DNA from: Euzebya rosea
GTDB taxonomy: Bacteria; Actinomycetota; Nitriliruptoria; Euzebyales; Euzebyaceae
NCBI RefSeq assembly: GCF_003073135.1
Contig: NZ_PGDQ01000001.1
Span: 248,001-312,000 of the forward strand
Length of the DNA: 64,000 nucleotides
Reading direction: 5' to 3'
Shown: piece after piece, positions 1 through 7,613 of the stretch
Numbering within the stretch: position 1 is the first letter of the stretch
How the letters are laid out: each line of letters begins with the position of its first letter
Notes under the pieces: model-generated
Database searches by the model: none
The model's input: the letters and a program-made list of their open reading frames with translations, nothing else
What the model was told of the DNA's origin: nothing
Program-made: the position numbers and the translations under genes

Positions 1-212
1 CCGCCGGCCAGGACGTCGCCCATGCCGGTGAACATGCGCTCGCCCTGCTCCATCCCGGCCCGCATCGTGTGGGGCACGAGGTAGGTGAAGGCGAGGATCG
101 ACAACCATGCCGGCAGGTCGTTGGTGCGGGCGATCTGGCCTTCCCGCCGCGCCTCCTTCTTGCGTTTCGGGGTCGGCTTCTCGGTCTTCTCACCGTTGGA
201 GTCGTTGGCCAT
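1..212 (-). CDS. flhB: FlhB, flagellar export switch protein (5' end only)
   Basis: FlhB is an inner-membrane component of the flagellar type III export gate and sets the switch from rod/hook to filament substrates. Only the first 70 or so residues are in the window. They begin MANDSNGEKTEKPTPKRKKE, the typical FlhB N-terminus (EKTE.PTPKR..EAR..GQ), followed by the start of the first membrane helix. The ATG at 212 is preceded by a strong GGAGGAGGTGAG ribosome site. It lies 13 bp after fliR, as in the usual fliR-flhB order. The rest, with the NPTH autocleavage site, is outside the window. Confidence 0.93.
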   Translation of the reverse strand, partial: MANDSNGEKTEKPTPKRKKEARREGQIARTNDLPAWLSILAFTYLVPHTMRAGMEQGERMFTGMGDVLAG

Positions 213-225
213 GCCTCACCTCCTC

Positions 226-987
226 CTACGACCGCGCCAGGCGGACCATGTCGCTGACGCCGTTGTCGACCAGCGAGGACACCGCACCGGGCAGCAACGG
301 CAGGGCGATGGCGATCAGGACGAGGGCCATCAGGATCTTCAGCGGCATGACCGCCAGGAAGACGTTCATCTGCGGGGCCGCACGGGCCACCAGCCCCTGT
401 CCCAGCTCCAGCAGGAACGTGACGGCCAGCAGGGGGGCGGCGATCTCGACGGCGGCGACGACGAAGTGCAGGAAGTTGCCGATGACCAACGACTGCACCG
501 ACGCCATCTCGATCCCCCCGACGCCGACCGCCTCGAAGGACTCGAGGAAGCCGCGGACCAGCAGGACGTGCCCGCCGATGGCGAACAGCAGCGTGGTGGC
601 GAACACCTGGTAGATCCGGCCGAAGCCGCTGGCCTGGGAGTTCGAGAGCGGGTCGAAGGACGGCTGGACGGCGATGCCGCCGAAGACGTCGATCATCTCG
701 CCGGCGGACTGCACGGCGGCGAACAGCAGCTTGACCAGGAACCCCAGCGTCACGCCGAGGCCGATCTGAAACGCCCCGGCCGCGATCAGCGGGCCGACCT
801 CGATCGGCACCCGGGACTCGGCCATGTGCGGCCCGGCGACCAGCCCCAGCGACATGGCCAGTCCGGCCTTGACCCGCTGGGGGATCAGCCGCGAGTCGAA
901 CGGCGGCGAGACCATCAGGAACGCCGCAGCCCGGATCGAGGCCAGCAGGAAGCCCGTCAGCAGGTACGGGGCGATCGAGAGGGTCAT
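226..987 (-). CDS. fliR: FliR, flagellar export gate membrane protein
   Basis: FliR is an integral membrane subunit of the flagellar export gate, assembled with FliP and FliQ. The 253-residue product has the family's usual length and several hydrophobic segments. It keeps FliR-type sequence: R-A-A-A-F-L-M-V-S-P-P-F near residue 20, the R.K.GLA..L stretch near 40, and GEMIDVFGGIA near 95. The ATG at 987 lies 18 bp after fliQ. The gene sits in the order fliP-fliQ-fliR-flhB, so the assignment is secure. Confidence 0.95.
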   Translation of the reverse strand: MTLSIAPYLLTGFLLASIRAAAFLMVSPPFDSRLIPQRVKAGLAMSLGLVAGPHMAESRVPIEVGPLIAAGAFQIGLGVTLGFLVKLLFAAVQSAGEMIDVFGGIAVQPSFDPLSNSQASGFGRIYQVFATTLLFAIGGHVLLVRGFLESFEAVGVGGIEMASVQSLVIGNFLHFVVAAVEIAAPLLAVTFLLELGQGLVARAAPQMNVFLAVMPLKILMALVLIAIALPLLPGAVSSLVDNGVSDMVRLARS

Positions 988-1005
988 CGGGGAGAAGTGG
1001 CCCGG

Positions 1006-1275
1006 TCAGCCCAGCAACGACGGGATGGACTCGAAGAGCACCCGCGTGAAGGTCACGATCTCGTTGAGCATCCAGTTGCCGCCCACCGCAAAGACGAAGG
1101 CGATGCCGACGAACTTCGGCACGAAGGTCAGCGTGACCTCCTGGATCTGGGTGACCGACTGCATCAGGCCGACGAACAGCCCGATGGCGAGGGCCATGAC
1201 CAGGATGGGGGCGGCGACCTTGGTGGCCACCCACATGGCCTGGATCCCGATCTCGAGTACGGCGACGTCGTTCAT
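1006..1275 (-). CDS. fliQ: FliQ, flagellar export gate membrane protein
   Basis: This 89-residue protein has two hydrophobic helices, the size and layout of FliQ, the small gate subunit that stacks between FliP and FliR. Visible family features are the loop Q-S-V-T-Q-I-Q-E-V-T-L-T-F-V-P-K and the preceding helix with IGLFVGLMQ. Its start overlaps the fliP stop by 4 bp (ATGA), which implies coupled translation. The reading frame has no competing start. Confidence 0.95.
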   Translation of the reverse strand: MNDVAVLEIGIQAMWVATKVAAPILVMALAIGLFVGLMQSVTQIQEVTLTFVPKFVGIAFVFAVGGNWMLNEIVTFTRVLFESIPSLLG

Positions 1276-2150
1276 GTGGCGAAGGACTCCAGGAGCGAGC
1301 GGATGACCAGCGTCCAGCCGTCGACGAGGACGAACAGGAGCAGCTTGAAGGGCAGGGAGACCAGGACCGGCGGGAGCATCATCATGCCCATGCTCATCAG
1401 GGTGCTGGCGGTGATCAGGTCCACGATGAGGAACGGGACGAAGATGACGAACGCGATGATGAAGGCGGCCTTGAGCTCGGAGAGGATGAACGCCGGGATC
1501 AGCGTCGTCATCGGGATGTCCTCGGGCGTGTCGGGCCGCACGTCACCGGAGGCGTCGACGAACATCGCCAGCTCCTCCTCGCCGACCTGACCCATCATGA
1601 AGGTGCGGATCGGCTTCTGGGCCAGCTCCAGCGCCTCGGTGGTCTCCATCTCCTGGTTGAGCAGCGGCTGCAGCGCCGTCTCGTTGATCTCGGTGAACGT
1701 CGGGGTCATTGTGAAGATGGAGAGGAACAACGCCAGGCCGACGACCACCTGGGTGGGTGGGACCGACGGCAGGCCGATGGCGTTGCGCGTCACCGACAGC
1801 ACGATCACGATCCGCGTGAAGCTGGTCAGCATGATCAGCAACGACGGGGCGAGCGCCATCACTGTCAGCAGGAGGATGACGACCAGGCTCTGGGAGGGCT
1901 CCTGGACGGCGTCGCCGAGGTCGAGCTCGAACGCCACACCCGTGTCGTCGCCGAGGGTCGGCGAGGACGGGACGTTGGCGGCCAGGCCGGTCACGGGGCT
2001 GACCGGGGCGATCCGGTCGGGGACCAGCGCGGGGTCGATGCCCTGGGCGGTGGCGGACGGGGCGAACAGCACCAGCAGGGTGCTGACCAAGAGCAACAGC
2101 AGAACTGCGTTGCGTAGTGTGAACTGGCGGGGGTGAACAGGGGTGTGCAC
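1272..2150 (-). CDS. fliP: FliP, flagellar export gate membrane protein
   Basis: FliP forms the core pentamer of the flagellar export gate. The 292-residue protein starts with a hydrophobic segment ending in SATAQG, which looks like a cleaved signal peptide as in many FliP proteins. The conserved core follows: LTSFTRIVIVLSVTRNAIG, then P.PTQVV.GLALFL, then LIPAFI.SELK.AF.IGF-like and the MGMMMLPP.L.SLPFKLLLFVLVDGW signature. It is followed by fliQ (ATGA overlap) and preceded by fliO 30 bp upstream. Confidence 0.96.
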   Translation of the reverse strand: MHTPVHPRQFTLRNAVLLLLLVSTLLVLFAPSATAQGIDPALVPDRIAPVSPVTGLAANVPSSPTLGDDTGVAFELDLGDAVQEPSQSLVVILLLTVMALAPSLLIMLTSFTRIVIVLSVTRNAIGLPSVPPTQVVVGLALFLSIFTMTPTFTEINETALQPLLNQEMETTEALELAQKPIRTFMMGQVGEEELAMFVDASGDVRPDTPEDIPMTTLIPAFILSELKAAFIIAFVIFVPFLIVDLITASTLMSMGMMMLPPVLVSLPFKLLLFVLVDGWTLVIRSLLESFAT

Positions 2151-2180
2151 AGCGGCGGCTCCAGCCGACGCCGGGAGAGG

Positions 2181-2663
2181 TCAGCGCCTGACGGTCTTCT
2201 CCCGAAGCGTCTCGAGGGCGTCCGTCCATGCGGTCAGGGCAGAGGACGCCGTGGCGTCCTCGGCAGGCACCGGCGCGATCCGTGCGCGGGTGCTGGTGAC
2301 GTCGAGCGGGGTGATGCGCTCGTCGTCGGTGGTGGTCTCGGAGGTGTCGGCGGGGTCCAGGTCGAGGTCGACCAGGCTGTCGCGGGGTTCGATGCCGGAG
2401 TGCAGCAGGGTCACCTGATGGTCGGTGATGCCCAGCACGAGCTCACGGCCGGCTGCGCGGACGACCGCGACGTGCGCGGTCTTGGTCAGCGGCTGGAGGG
2501 TCTGCACGTCGATGGGGGTCCGGCGTTCCTTGCCGCGGCCGTTGATGCCCATGCCGCCCGCCGTCCGGCGGAGGATGCGCGCAGCCAGCAGCATCAGCGC
2601 GATCACGACCGTCATGGAGACGGCGAGTCGCACCAGCAGGCTGATCACGGAGACGTCGGTCAT
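2181..2663 (-). CDS. fliO: FliO, flagellar export gate assembly protein
   Basis: FliO is a small membrane protein that helps FliP assemble. The start chosen is the ATG at 2663 (MTDVSVISLLVRLAVSMTVV), 4 bp after the fliN stop. A longer reading frame begins inside fliN and is unlikely. The 160-residue product has one N-terminal membrane helix, then a cytoplasmic domain with D-V-Q-T-L-Q-P-L-T-K-T-A-H-V-A-V-V-R of the FliO/YscJ-like type, and an acidic, poorly conserved tail. Sequence conservation is low, as is normal for FliO. The position between fliN and fliP supports the call. Confidence 0.85.
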   Translation of the reverse strand: MTDVSVISLLVRLAVSMTVVIALMLLAARILRRTAGGMGINGRGKERRTPIDVQTLQPLTKTAHVAVVRAAGRELVLGITDHQVTLLHSGIEPRDSLVDLDLDPADTSETTTDDERITPLDVTSTRARIAPVPAEDATASSALTAWTDALETLREKTVRR

Positions 2664-2667
2664 CGCG

Positions 2668-3738
2668 TCACTGCGCCATCGGAAAGGGAGAGGCCTGCTC
2701 GACGGCACCGAGGATCTCGGTGATGCGGATGCCGAACTCCTCGTCGATGACGACGACCTCGCCGCGGGCGATCAGGGTGCCGTTGACGACCACGTCGACG
2801 GGGCTGCCGGCGGCGCGGTCGAGCTCGACGATCGATCCGGGCGTCAGGTTGAGCACGTCGCGCACGGTCAGCTGGGTCCGGCCGAGCTCGGCGGTCACGC
2901 CCATCTCGACGTCGCCGAGCAGCGACATCGACGACTGGCCCTGCCCGGGGAGGGCGCTGAGCTGGTCGAAGGAGGAGAAGTCGGCAGGGTGTGCCTGACC
3001 GGTGGGGGCGTCCATGGGTCCTCGTCCGGGCACGCGGCCCTGTCCTCGGGCGGCCGCGGTCACGATTCCGGGAACGGGCTGCGGCTGGTCGTGGTGTGGG
3101 GCTGGCATCCGGCCGGACTGCAGGCCGGCAGCGGGCTGGGGGATCGCGGCGCCCTGACCGGTGATCGGTGCGGGCTGGTCGGTCGGCAGCGAGCCGCCGT
3201 CGACGTCGTCCTCGGTGTCCAGCACCGGGTCCTCGTCGCCGGGGTAGGGGGCGAGGTCACCCATCGGCAGGTCCTCGGGGACCGGGCCCATCAGGGTGTC
3301 GGTGAGCTCCAGGCGAAGGCCGATGGTCGCGCGATGGACCCCGGCGTCATCGAGGACGAGGCTGACCGGTTCGCCCGTCGGGCCCTCGAACGCGCCGGCC
3401 GCGTCGACCTCGACCCCTTCGCCGAGCATCGGCGGGATGCCACCGAAGGCCATGGCCAGGTCGATGGCGGCCGCTTCGACGCGGGCCGTCATGACGTCGA
3501 CGAGCGGGCCCTCCGCCGATAGCATCGCCGCAGCGTCAGCGGAGATCGCCACGACCAGGTGGCCGTCGTCGGTGCCGAGCGTCCAGCGGAAGGCCGACCC
3601 ACCGTCGGGGACGGTGTGCTCGGCGTCCTCGCCACCGATCCGCAGGTCCTGCGGGTCGAGGGTGTAGGCAGCGGGCAGGCGTCCGCCGATGCGACGGACG
3701 ACGGCGTCGACGGTCGCCTCGAGCAGCGTCTCACTCAT
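2668..3738 (-). CDS. fliN: FliN/FliY, flagellar C-ring switch protein
   Basis: C-ring protein that couples export and rotor switching. The start is the ATG at 3738, overlapping the fliM stop by 8 bp; the open frame continues further upstream inside fliM but that extension is not plausible. At 356 residues it is FliY-sized rather than a 100-residue FliN. Residues 1 to about 140 resemble a CheC-like domain, 150-250 are a Pro/Gln/Asp-rich linker, and about 270-356 form a clear SpoA domain (LGDVEMGVTAELGRTQLTVRD, then G.IVELD, then GTLIARGEVVVIDE-FGIRITEI). I see no clear CheC phosphatase ExxN motif in the N-terminal part. Confidence 0.92.
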   Translation of the reverse strand: MSETLLEATVDAVVRRIGGRLPAAYTLDPQDLRIGGEDAEHTVPDGGSAFRWTLGTDDGHLVVAISADAAAMLSAEGPLVDVMTARVEAAAIDLAMAFGGIPPMLGEGVEVDAAGAFEGPTGEPVSLVLDDAGVHRATIGLRLELTDTLMGPVPEDLPMGDLAPYPGDEDPVLDTEDDVDGGSLPTDQPAPITGQGAAIPQPAAGLQSGRMPAPHHDQPQPVPGIVTAAARGQGRVPGRGPMDAPTGQAHPADFSSFDQLSALPGQGQSSMSLLGDVEMGVTAELGRTQLTVRDVLNLTPGSIVELDRAAGSPVDVVVNGTLIARGEVVVIDEEFGIRITEILGAVEQASPFPMAQ

Positions 3739-4813
3739 GGGTCTGGTCCTCGTGAAGGGTCGGGACGGTGTGGGCCGGAGGGTTGGTGTTCTGGGCGGCC
3801 GGGCCGGGTGCCAGGGTGCCGACGGCGGCCTCGATCCCGGTCGGCTGTCCGGCGGCGGCCTGCTCGGCGACCAGCTCCTCGGTGGGTGGCAGGACCATCG
3901 CGGCGAGGCGACGTCCCTGCTTTCCGGGGGTGGCCGAGAAGCACGGGACGCCACCGACGGCGATCGTCAGCGGGGCGTCCACGCGGTGGCGCAGCGGCAG
4001 GACGTCGCCGGTGCGCAGGCCGACGATCTCGCTGCCGCTCAGGCGCACGGTGTTGAAGTGGACGGCCACGTCGACCGGTGCATCGTGCAGGTGGTCGTGC
4101 AGCAGCGACTGGTTGCGCTGGCGTTCGGCCACGTCGCTGGCGGTCGACTTCTTGGACTCCGTGAAGGCCTCCAGCGCCGGCTGCAGCATCTGGAAGGGGA
4201 AGCAGAGGGTCGCCTCCCAGCTGGCGTCCCCGATGCCGACGGCGTAGGTGGCGACCACGACCATGTCGGACAGGCCGACCACCTGGGCGAACTGCGGGTT
4301 GGACTCCTGGCTGGCGATCCGGGTCTCGACGTCCATGAAGGACTCGAAGGCGTAGGTCAGCTCGCGGAGGATGCGGTCGAGCAGGCCGCGGAGCAGGCCG
4401 ATCTCGATCTCCGACAGCGGCCGCTGGGGGTGCTCACCGCCGCCGGGGCCGCCGAGCAGGCGCTCGACGATCTCCATCGCGGCGGCCAGGGGCAGGTGGA
4501 AGATGCCCTGTCCCGGCAGCGGGTCGACCTCGAGGATCGCCAGGAACGTCGGGTTGGACATCGGCGAGATGTATTCGTCGTAGGTCCGCTGCTCGATGGA
4601 CGTGACCTGGATGGGGGCCAGGGTGCGCAGGGTGCTCGACAGGATGGTCGAGAACTGCCGGGCGAACGTCTCGTGGACCAGCTGGAGGGCACGGACGTGG
4701 TCGCGGCTGACCTTGTTCGGGCGCCGGAAGTCGTAGGGGGCGACCTTGCGCTCCCTCGGCGTTCCAGTGCGGTCGACCTCGATGACGGTCGACACGTCTG
4801 CGGTTCCGGGCAT
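3731..4813 (-). CDS. fliM: FliM, flagellar motor switch protein
   Basis: FliM links FliG to FliN in the C-ring and normally binds CheY-P. The start chosen is the ATG at 4813 (MPGTADVSTVIE). A sigma-28-like promoter ends at 4827, so the longer frame beginning at 4867 is unlikely. The 360-residue protein has the FliM middle domain (YDFRRPNKVSRDHVRALQLVHE, LLGGPGG near residue 130, LR.LT.AFESF) and a C-terminal SpoA domain with LSGSEIVGLRTGDVLPLRHRVD. The usual N-terminal LSQxEIDALL CheY-binding motif is not visible. Confidence 0.94.
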   Translation of the reverse strand: MPGTADVSTVIEVDRTGTPRERKVAPYDFRRPNKVSRDHVRALQLVHETFARQFSTILSSTLRTLAPIQVTSIEQRTYDEYISPMSNPTFLAILEVDPLPGQGIFHLPLAAAMEIVERLLGGPGGGEHPQRPLSEIEIGLLRGLLDRILRELTYAFESFMDVETRIASQESNPQFAQVVGLSDMVVVATYAVGIGDASWEATLCFPFQMLQPALEAFTESKKSTASDVAERQRNQSLLHDHLHDAPVDVAVHFNTVRLSGSEIVGLRTGDVLPLRHRVDAPLTIAVGGVPCFSATPGKQGRRLAAMVLPPTEELVAEQAAAGQPTGIEAAVGTLAPGPAAQNTNPPAHTVPTLHEDQTHE

Positions 4814-4826
4814 GCTCACGCCTACC

Positions 4827-4853
4827 CGATCGGCAGCACCCCCTGGCACCTGA
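4827..4853 (-). promoter_or_regulatory. Sigma-28-like promoter for fliM
   Basis: On the minus strand the sequence reads TCAG, 15 bp, GCCGATCG. This fits the WhiG/FliA pattern (TAAA-N15-GCCGATAA) and uses the same spacing as the other flagellar promoters here. It lies in the fliL-fliM gap. The predicted start point near 4820 gives a leader of only about 7 nt before the fliM ATG. Confidence 0.55.
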
Positions 4854-4924
4854 GGGGATCGCGCCACTCGATATCGCGGAGGGTGATCAGCTGGTCACCG
4901 ACTCCTGTGGGACGCCGGAGGGCG

Positions 4925-5437
4925 TCACTGCATCACGAACTCGGTGTAGTAGACCCGGACGATCGACTCGCCGTAGATCTCCGACAGGCGGGTCAGCAGC
5001 TGCTCCTTGGTGACGTCCCGGGCGTCGGGCCCCAGCAGGTCGGCGTAGGTGTAGTCGCCGAACAGGTCGATGATGACGTCGTAGATCGGGGCGCTCGGGG
5101 GTTCCTCGACGGTGTCGGGGCCGAGCTCGACGGCAACCCCGAGCTTCAGGAAGTGCGAGCCCTCCCCGACGAGGTTCAGCGTGATGGGGTCCATCTCGAT
5201 CACGGTGCCCAGGACCATCGGCGTCGGCGTCGGCTCCGGTGCGGGGCCCGCAGCCGCTGCGGCACCGCTGCCGCCCCCGATCACCCCGCCGGCCATCGCG
5301 CCGCCGGCCAGCACCGCCACGGCGACGATGATCGCCGGCAGCATGCCGCCCTTCTTCTTGCCGCCCCCTGCCTCGGGTGCGTCGGCGGTCGCCGCGGCCG
5401 TCGCCTCGGCGTCGTCCTTCTTCTTCTTGCGGGCCAC
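4925..5437 (-). CDS. fliL: FliL, flagellar basal-body-associated protein
   Basis: FliL is a single-pass membrane protein that surrounds the stator units. The start is taken at GTG 5437, 8-9 nt after GGAGG; an upstream in-frame GTG at 5443 is too close to that site. The 170-residue product has a Lys-rich cytoplasmic N-terminus (ARKKKKDD), one membrane helix near residues 30-55, a Gly/Ala/Pro-rich stretch, and a periplasm-side domain with L-G-T-V-I-E-M-D-P-I-T-L-N-L and F-L-K-L-G-V-A-V-E-L. The C-terminus (RVYYTEFVMQ) is FliL-like. No motA or motB lies between flbD and fliL. Confidence 0.92.
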   Translation of the reverse strand: MARKKKKDDAEATAAATADAPEAGGGKKKGGMLPAIIVAVAVLAGGAMAGGVIGGGSGAAAAAGPAPEPTPTPMVLGTVIEMDPITLNLVGEGSHFLKLGVAVELGPDTVEEPPSAPIYDVIIDLFGDYTYADLLGPDARDVTKEQLLTRLSEIYGESIVRVYYTEFVMQ

Positions 5438-5439
5438 GA

Positions 5440-5721
5440 TCACTCACCTCCCGATCGGGTGACGAGCCGCAGGCCGGGGGCGGGTGCGCTGTCGAGTCCC
5501 GGACCGGCAGGAGCCGGCTGGACCTCCATCTGCTGGGCGAGCGCGACGACGCTGGCCCGGAAGTGACGCACGAGGGCCACGACCTGGTCCACGTCCTCGA
5601 TGACGACGTGCTTGGTGCCGTCCACGAGTGACACGACCGTGTCCGGAGTCGCTTCGATGCGCTCCATGAGGTCGGGGTTCAACGCGAAGCGTTGCCCGCT
5701 GAGTCGGGTGAGAGTTATCAC
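5440..5721 (-). CDS. flbD: FlbD-family flagellar protein
   Basis: This 93-residue protein begins MITLTRLSGQRFALNPDLME, then D-T-V-V-S-L-V-D-G-T-K-H-V-V and V..VV.L-V-R-H-F. That is the conserved FlbD/SwrD pattern; SwrD increases flagellar torque in Bacillus. It starts with GTG at 5721 and its TGA abuts the fliL start. It appears to be the first gene of the flbD-fliL-fliMN/Y-fliOPQR-flhB unit, driven by the promoter at 5803-5829. Confidence 0.9.
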   Translation of the reverse strand: MITLTRLSGQRFALNPDLMERIEATPDTVVSLVDGTKHVVIEDVDQVVALVRHFRASVVALAQQMEVQPAPAGPGLDSAPAPGLRLVTRSGGE

Positions 5722-5802
5722 GGCACCGTCCCTGGTGGCCTTGGGCTGTCTACGGATGTCTGGACCACGGCAGCCCGATCCGTGGGCGCCGTGTACATAC
5801 AG

Positions 5803-5829
5803 TGATCGGTCACGAGGGGGGTCGGTTTA
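5803..5829 (-). promoter_or_regulatory. Sigma-28-like promoter for the flbD-fliL-fliM-flhB operon
   Basis: On the minus strand this reads TAAA, 15 bp, ACCGATCA, the best -35 match to the WhiG/FliA consensus in the window. The predicted start point is near 5796, giving a leader of about 75 nt before flbD. It lies in the 179-bp gap between the CWB2 gene and flbD. Confidence 0.65.
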
Positions 5830-5900
5830 GCAGAACGCCCCCAACGCTGTGCGAAGGGGGCGAACTGAGGGTGATGTCGCGCGTCTGCGCGGCGGTGGGG

Positions 5901-7460
5901 TCAACCGAGGGCGGATGCCGCGGTGGCCTCCACCGTGTAGCTCGTGGCGGCGACGCCGCCGTACATCACGACGCGGTCCACCGGGGTGACCTCGCTGAGG
6001 TACGTGGACGCGCTGTCGGGCAGGACGTCGGGCCAGCTGAGCAGCAGGGGGATGCCTGCGCGCCCGGCGTGGGCACCACCGGCCAGGCCGTCGGGGAAGT
6101 TGGTCCCGCTGGCGATGGCGATGCCGGAGGGATTGTCGTAGCGCTCGCGGGCGACGGCGACGGCGGTCTCGAAGGAGCTGGAGCCCGACAGCTGGACGTT
6201 GGCGTCGGGCACGGCCTGCACCGCGTTCTGGCCGACCGCGATGACCTCGGCGTCGGGGTGCTCGGCCAGGTAGTCGGTCGCGGTCTGGTCCAGCTGCGTG
6301 CCGTTGGACAGCACCTGGACGCCGTCTTCCTCCGCAGCCAGCGCGCCGCCCACCAGGGCGTCGGCGAAGCCGTTGCCGTCGGCCACGACGATCACCGACG
6401 GGTCCTCGACGGCCGCGCGCGCGACCTCGACGGACGTGGCGTAGCGCGTGTCACCGGCCGCACGGGTGACCTCGTAGCCCAGCTCGACCAGCCGGTCGGC
6501 CACGGTGTCGGCGATCGCCGCGGTGCCACCGGACAGCAGCACCCGGCCGCCGTCGGGCAGGACCCGCTGGATCTCGGCCTCCACGGACGTGGGCAGGGAG
6601 TCGCGTGCGGTCAGGAGCAGCGGACCGTTGACGGCCACGGCCAGCGGCGCACCGGCGAGGGCATCGGGCGAGGCGTCGGCGCGGGCCAGGACCACCGCGT
6701 CGGCGGTGCCCTCCTCGAAGTCGTCCTGGCTGATGACGATGGCCGTCTCGACGCGAGCCGGACCGGACAGGCGGTCAACGGGCGTCTCGGCGTCAGCGGC
6801 GGTGGTGACGGGGCCGTTGTAGTCGGGGAACGCGGGGACCTCGTCGTAGAACCCGGCGCTGGGGTCGTCGAGCTGGGCGTCGTGGAAGGCGTACATGGCC
6901 AGCTGGATGCTGGACACATTGTCGATGCACCGAGCCGGCAGGGTCAGCGTGTAGCGCAGCCCGTCGAACGCCCCTGGCTGGGCGCAGGGTGCCTGCGGAC
7001 CGTCGCCGTCGGGATCGTAAGCGGTCCGGTCGTTGCCCTTGTAGACGCGAACCTCGGGGAAGGCCCCGGCGGGCTGGTCCTGGAAGCGGGCCATGTTGAC
7101 GGTGTAGTCCCGGTCGGTGTTCTCCGGGTCCTCGCCCATGACGTCGATCTCGACCCCGAGCGACGTCGCGGTGTCGTCCCAGTCAACGTTGCCCGCTGGA
7201 TCGTGGGGGGCGGCCACGCGGAAGGTCATCTGGAGACGGTCGGCGTTGAGGTCGGCGCAGACCGCGAGGATGTCGATCTCCGGCACGGTGTCGAGCCGCT
7301 CGTCGGCCTCGGTGTTGTTGGCGTCGACGTCGCCGGCGTCGTCGGCCCAGCAGCGGGACTCGGCGGCAGCGGGCGTCGCGACCAGCACGGTGGCCACCAG
7401 CGCGAGCAGCAGTGCGACCGCCAGTGCGGAGGGCGCGAGACGGATGGAGGGGGAGGGCAT
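5901..7460 (-). CDS. Secreted protein with C-terminal CWB2 cell-wall-binding repeats
   Basis: The ATG at 7460 follows a CAGGAG site and begins a clear Sec signal peptide (MPSPSIRLAPSALAVALLLA, cleavage after TPAAA). The open frame runs further upstream but no signal peptide would result. Residues about 35-215 form a Cys-containing domain rich in beta-type sequence (CWADDAGDVDANN, MYAFHD), related to the one in the neighbour at 7613-9415. About 220-519 hold three CWB2 repeats (D-R-L-S-G-P-A-R-V-E-T-A-I-V type, each with F.DAL.G). CWB2 modules attach proteins non-covalently to wall polymers in Clostridium. The N-terminal domain's function is unknown. It lies between flgE and flbD on the flagellar strand. 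Confidence 0.85.
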   Translation of the reverse strand: MPSPSIRLAPSALAVALLLALVATVLVATPAAAESRCWADDAGDVDANNTEADERLDTVPEIDILAVCADLNADRLQMTFRVAAPHDPAGNVDWDDTATSLGVEIDVMGEDPENTDRDYTVNMARFQDQPAGAFPEVRVYKGNDRTAYDPDGDGPQAPCAQPGAFDGLRYTLTLPARCIDNVSSIQLAMYAFHDAQLDDPSAGFYDEVPAFPDYNGPVTTAADAETPVDRLSGPARVETAIVISQDDFEEGTADAVVLARADASPDALAGAPLAVAVNGPLLLTARDSLPTSVEAEIQRVLPDGGRVLLSGGTAAIADTVADRLVELGYEVTRAAGDTRYATSVEVARAAVEDPSVIVVADGNGFADALVGGALAAEEDGVQVLSNGTQLDQTATDYLAEHPDAEVIAVGQNAVQAVPDANVQLSGSSSFETAVAVARERYDNPSGIAIASGTNFPDGLAGGAHAGRAGIPLLLSWPDVLPDSASTYLSEVTPVDRVVMYGGVAATSYTVEATAASALG

Positions 7461-7572
7461 GGAGGATGGCTCCTGGTACGGCACGTGTCGGGGACCGGGA
7501 CTGCGGGTTGTACCCACTTCGATCCGGCTTCCATCCTCAGACGTTCGCCGGACCCTGTTCATCGCGGCCGAT

Positions 7573-7613
7573 GCTAGACCGATCCGCCGGCGTTGATGAA
7601 ATAACGGTCTAGC
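7573..7613. repeat. Inverted repeat between the two CWB2 genes
   Basis: GCTAGACCG at 7573-7581 pairs with CGGTCTAGC at 7605-7613, 9 bp perfect arms with a 23-nt spacer. The right arm touches the stop codon of the upstream CWB2 gene. It could be a terminator stem for that gene or an operator for the next. There is no clear U-tract. Confidence 0.45.

Noticed and set aside
85-1590. A 501-codon open frame on the plus strand opposite fliP, fliQ and fliR.
   Set aside because: Its product is Asp/Arg/Gln/His-rich and has no recognisable features. The minus strand carries three well-conserved flagellar genes with proper spacing. It is a GC-driven shadow, as are the similar long plus-strand frames at 3689-5566, 5802-7577, 12673-14454 and 29345-31594.
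5440-5721. CsrA, because the protein starts M-I-T-L-T-R like CsrA.
   Set aside because: The rest matches FlbD (N-P-D-L-M-E, V-D-G-T-K) and the position next to fliL fits FlbD, not CsrA.
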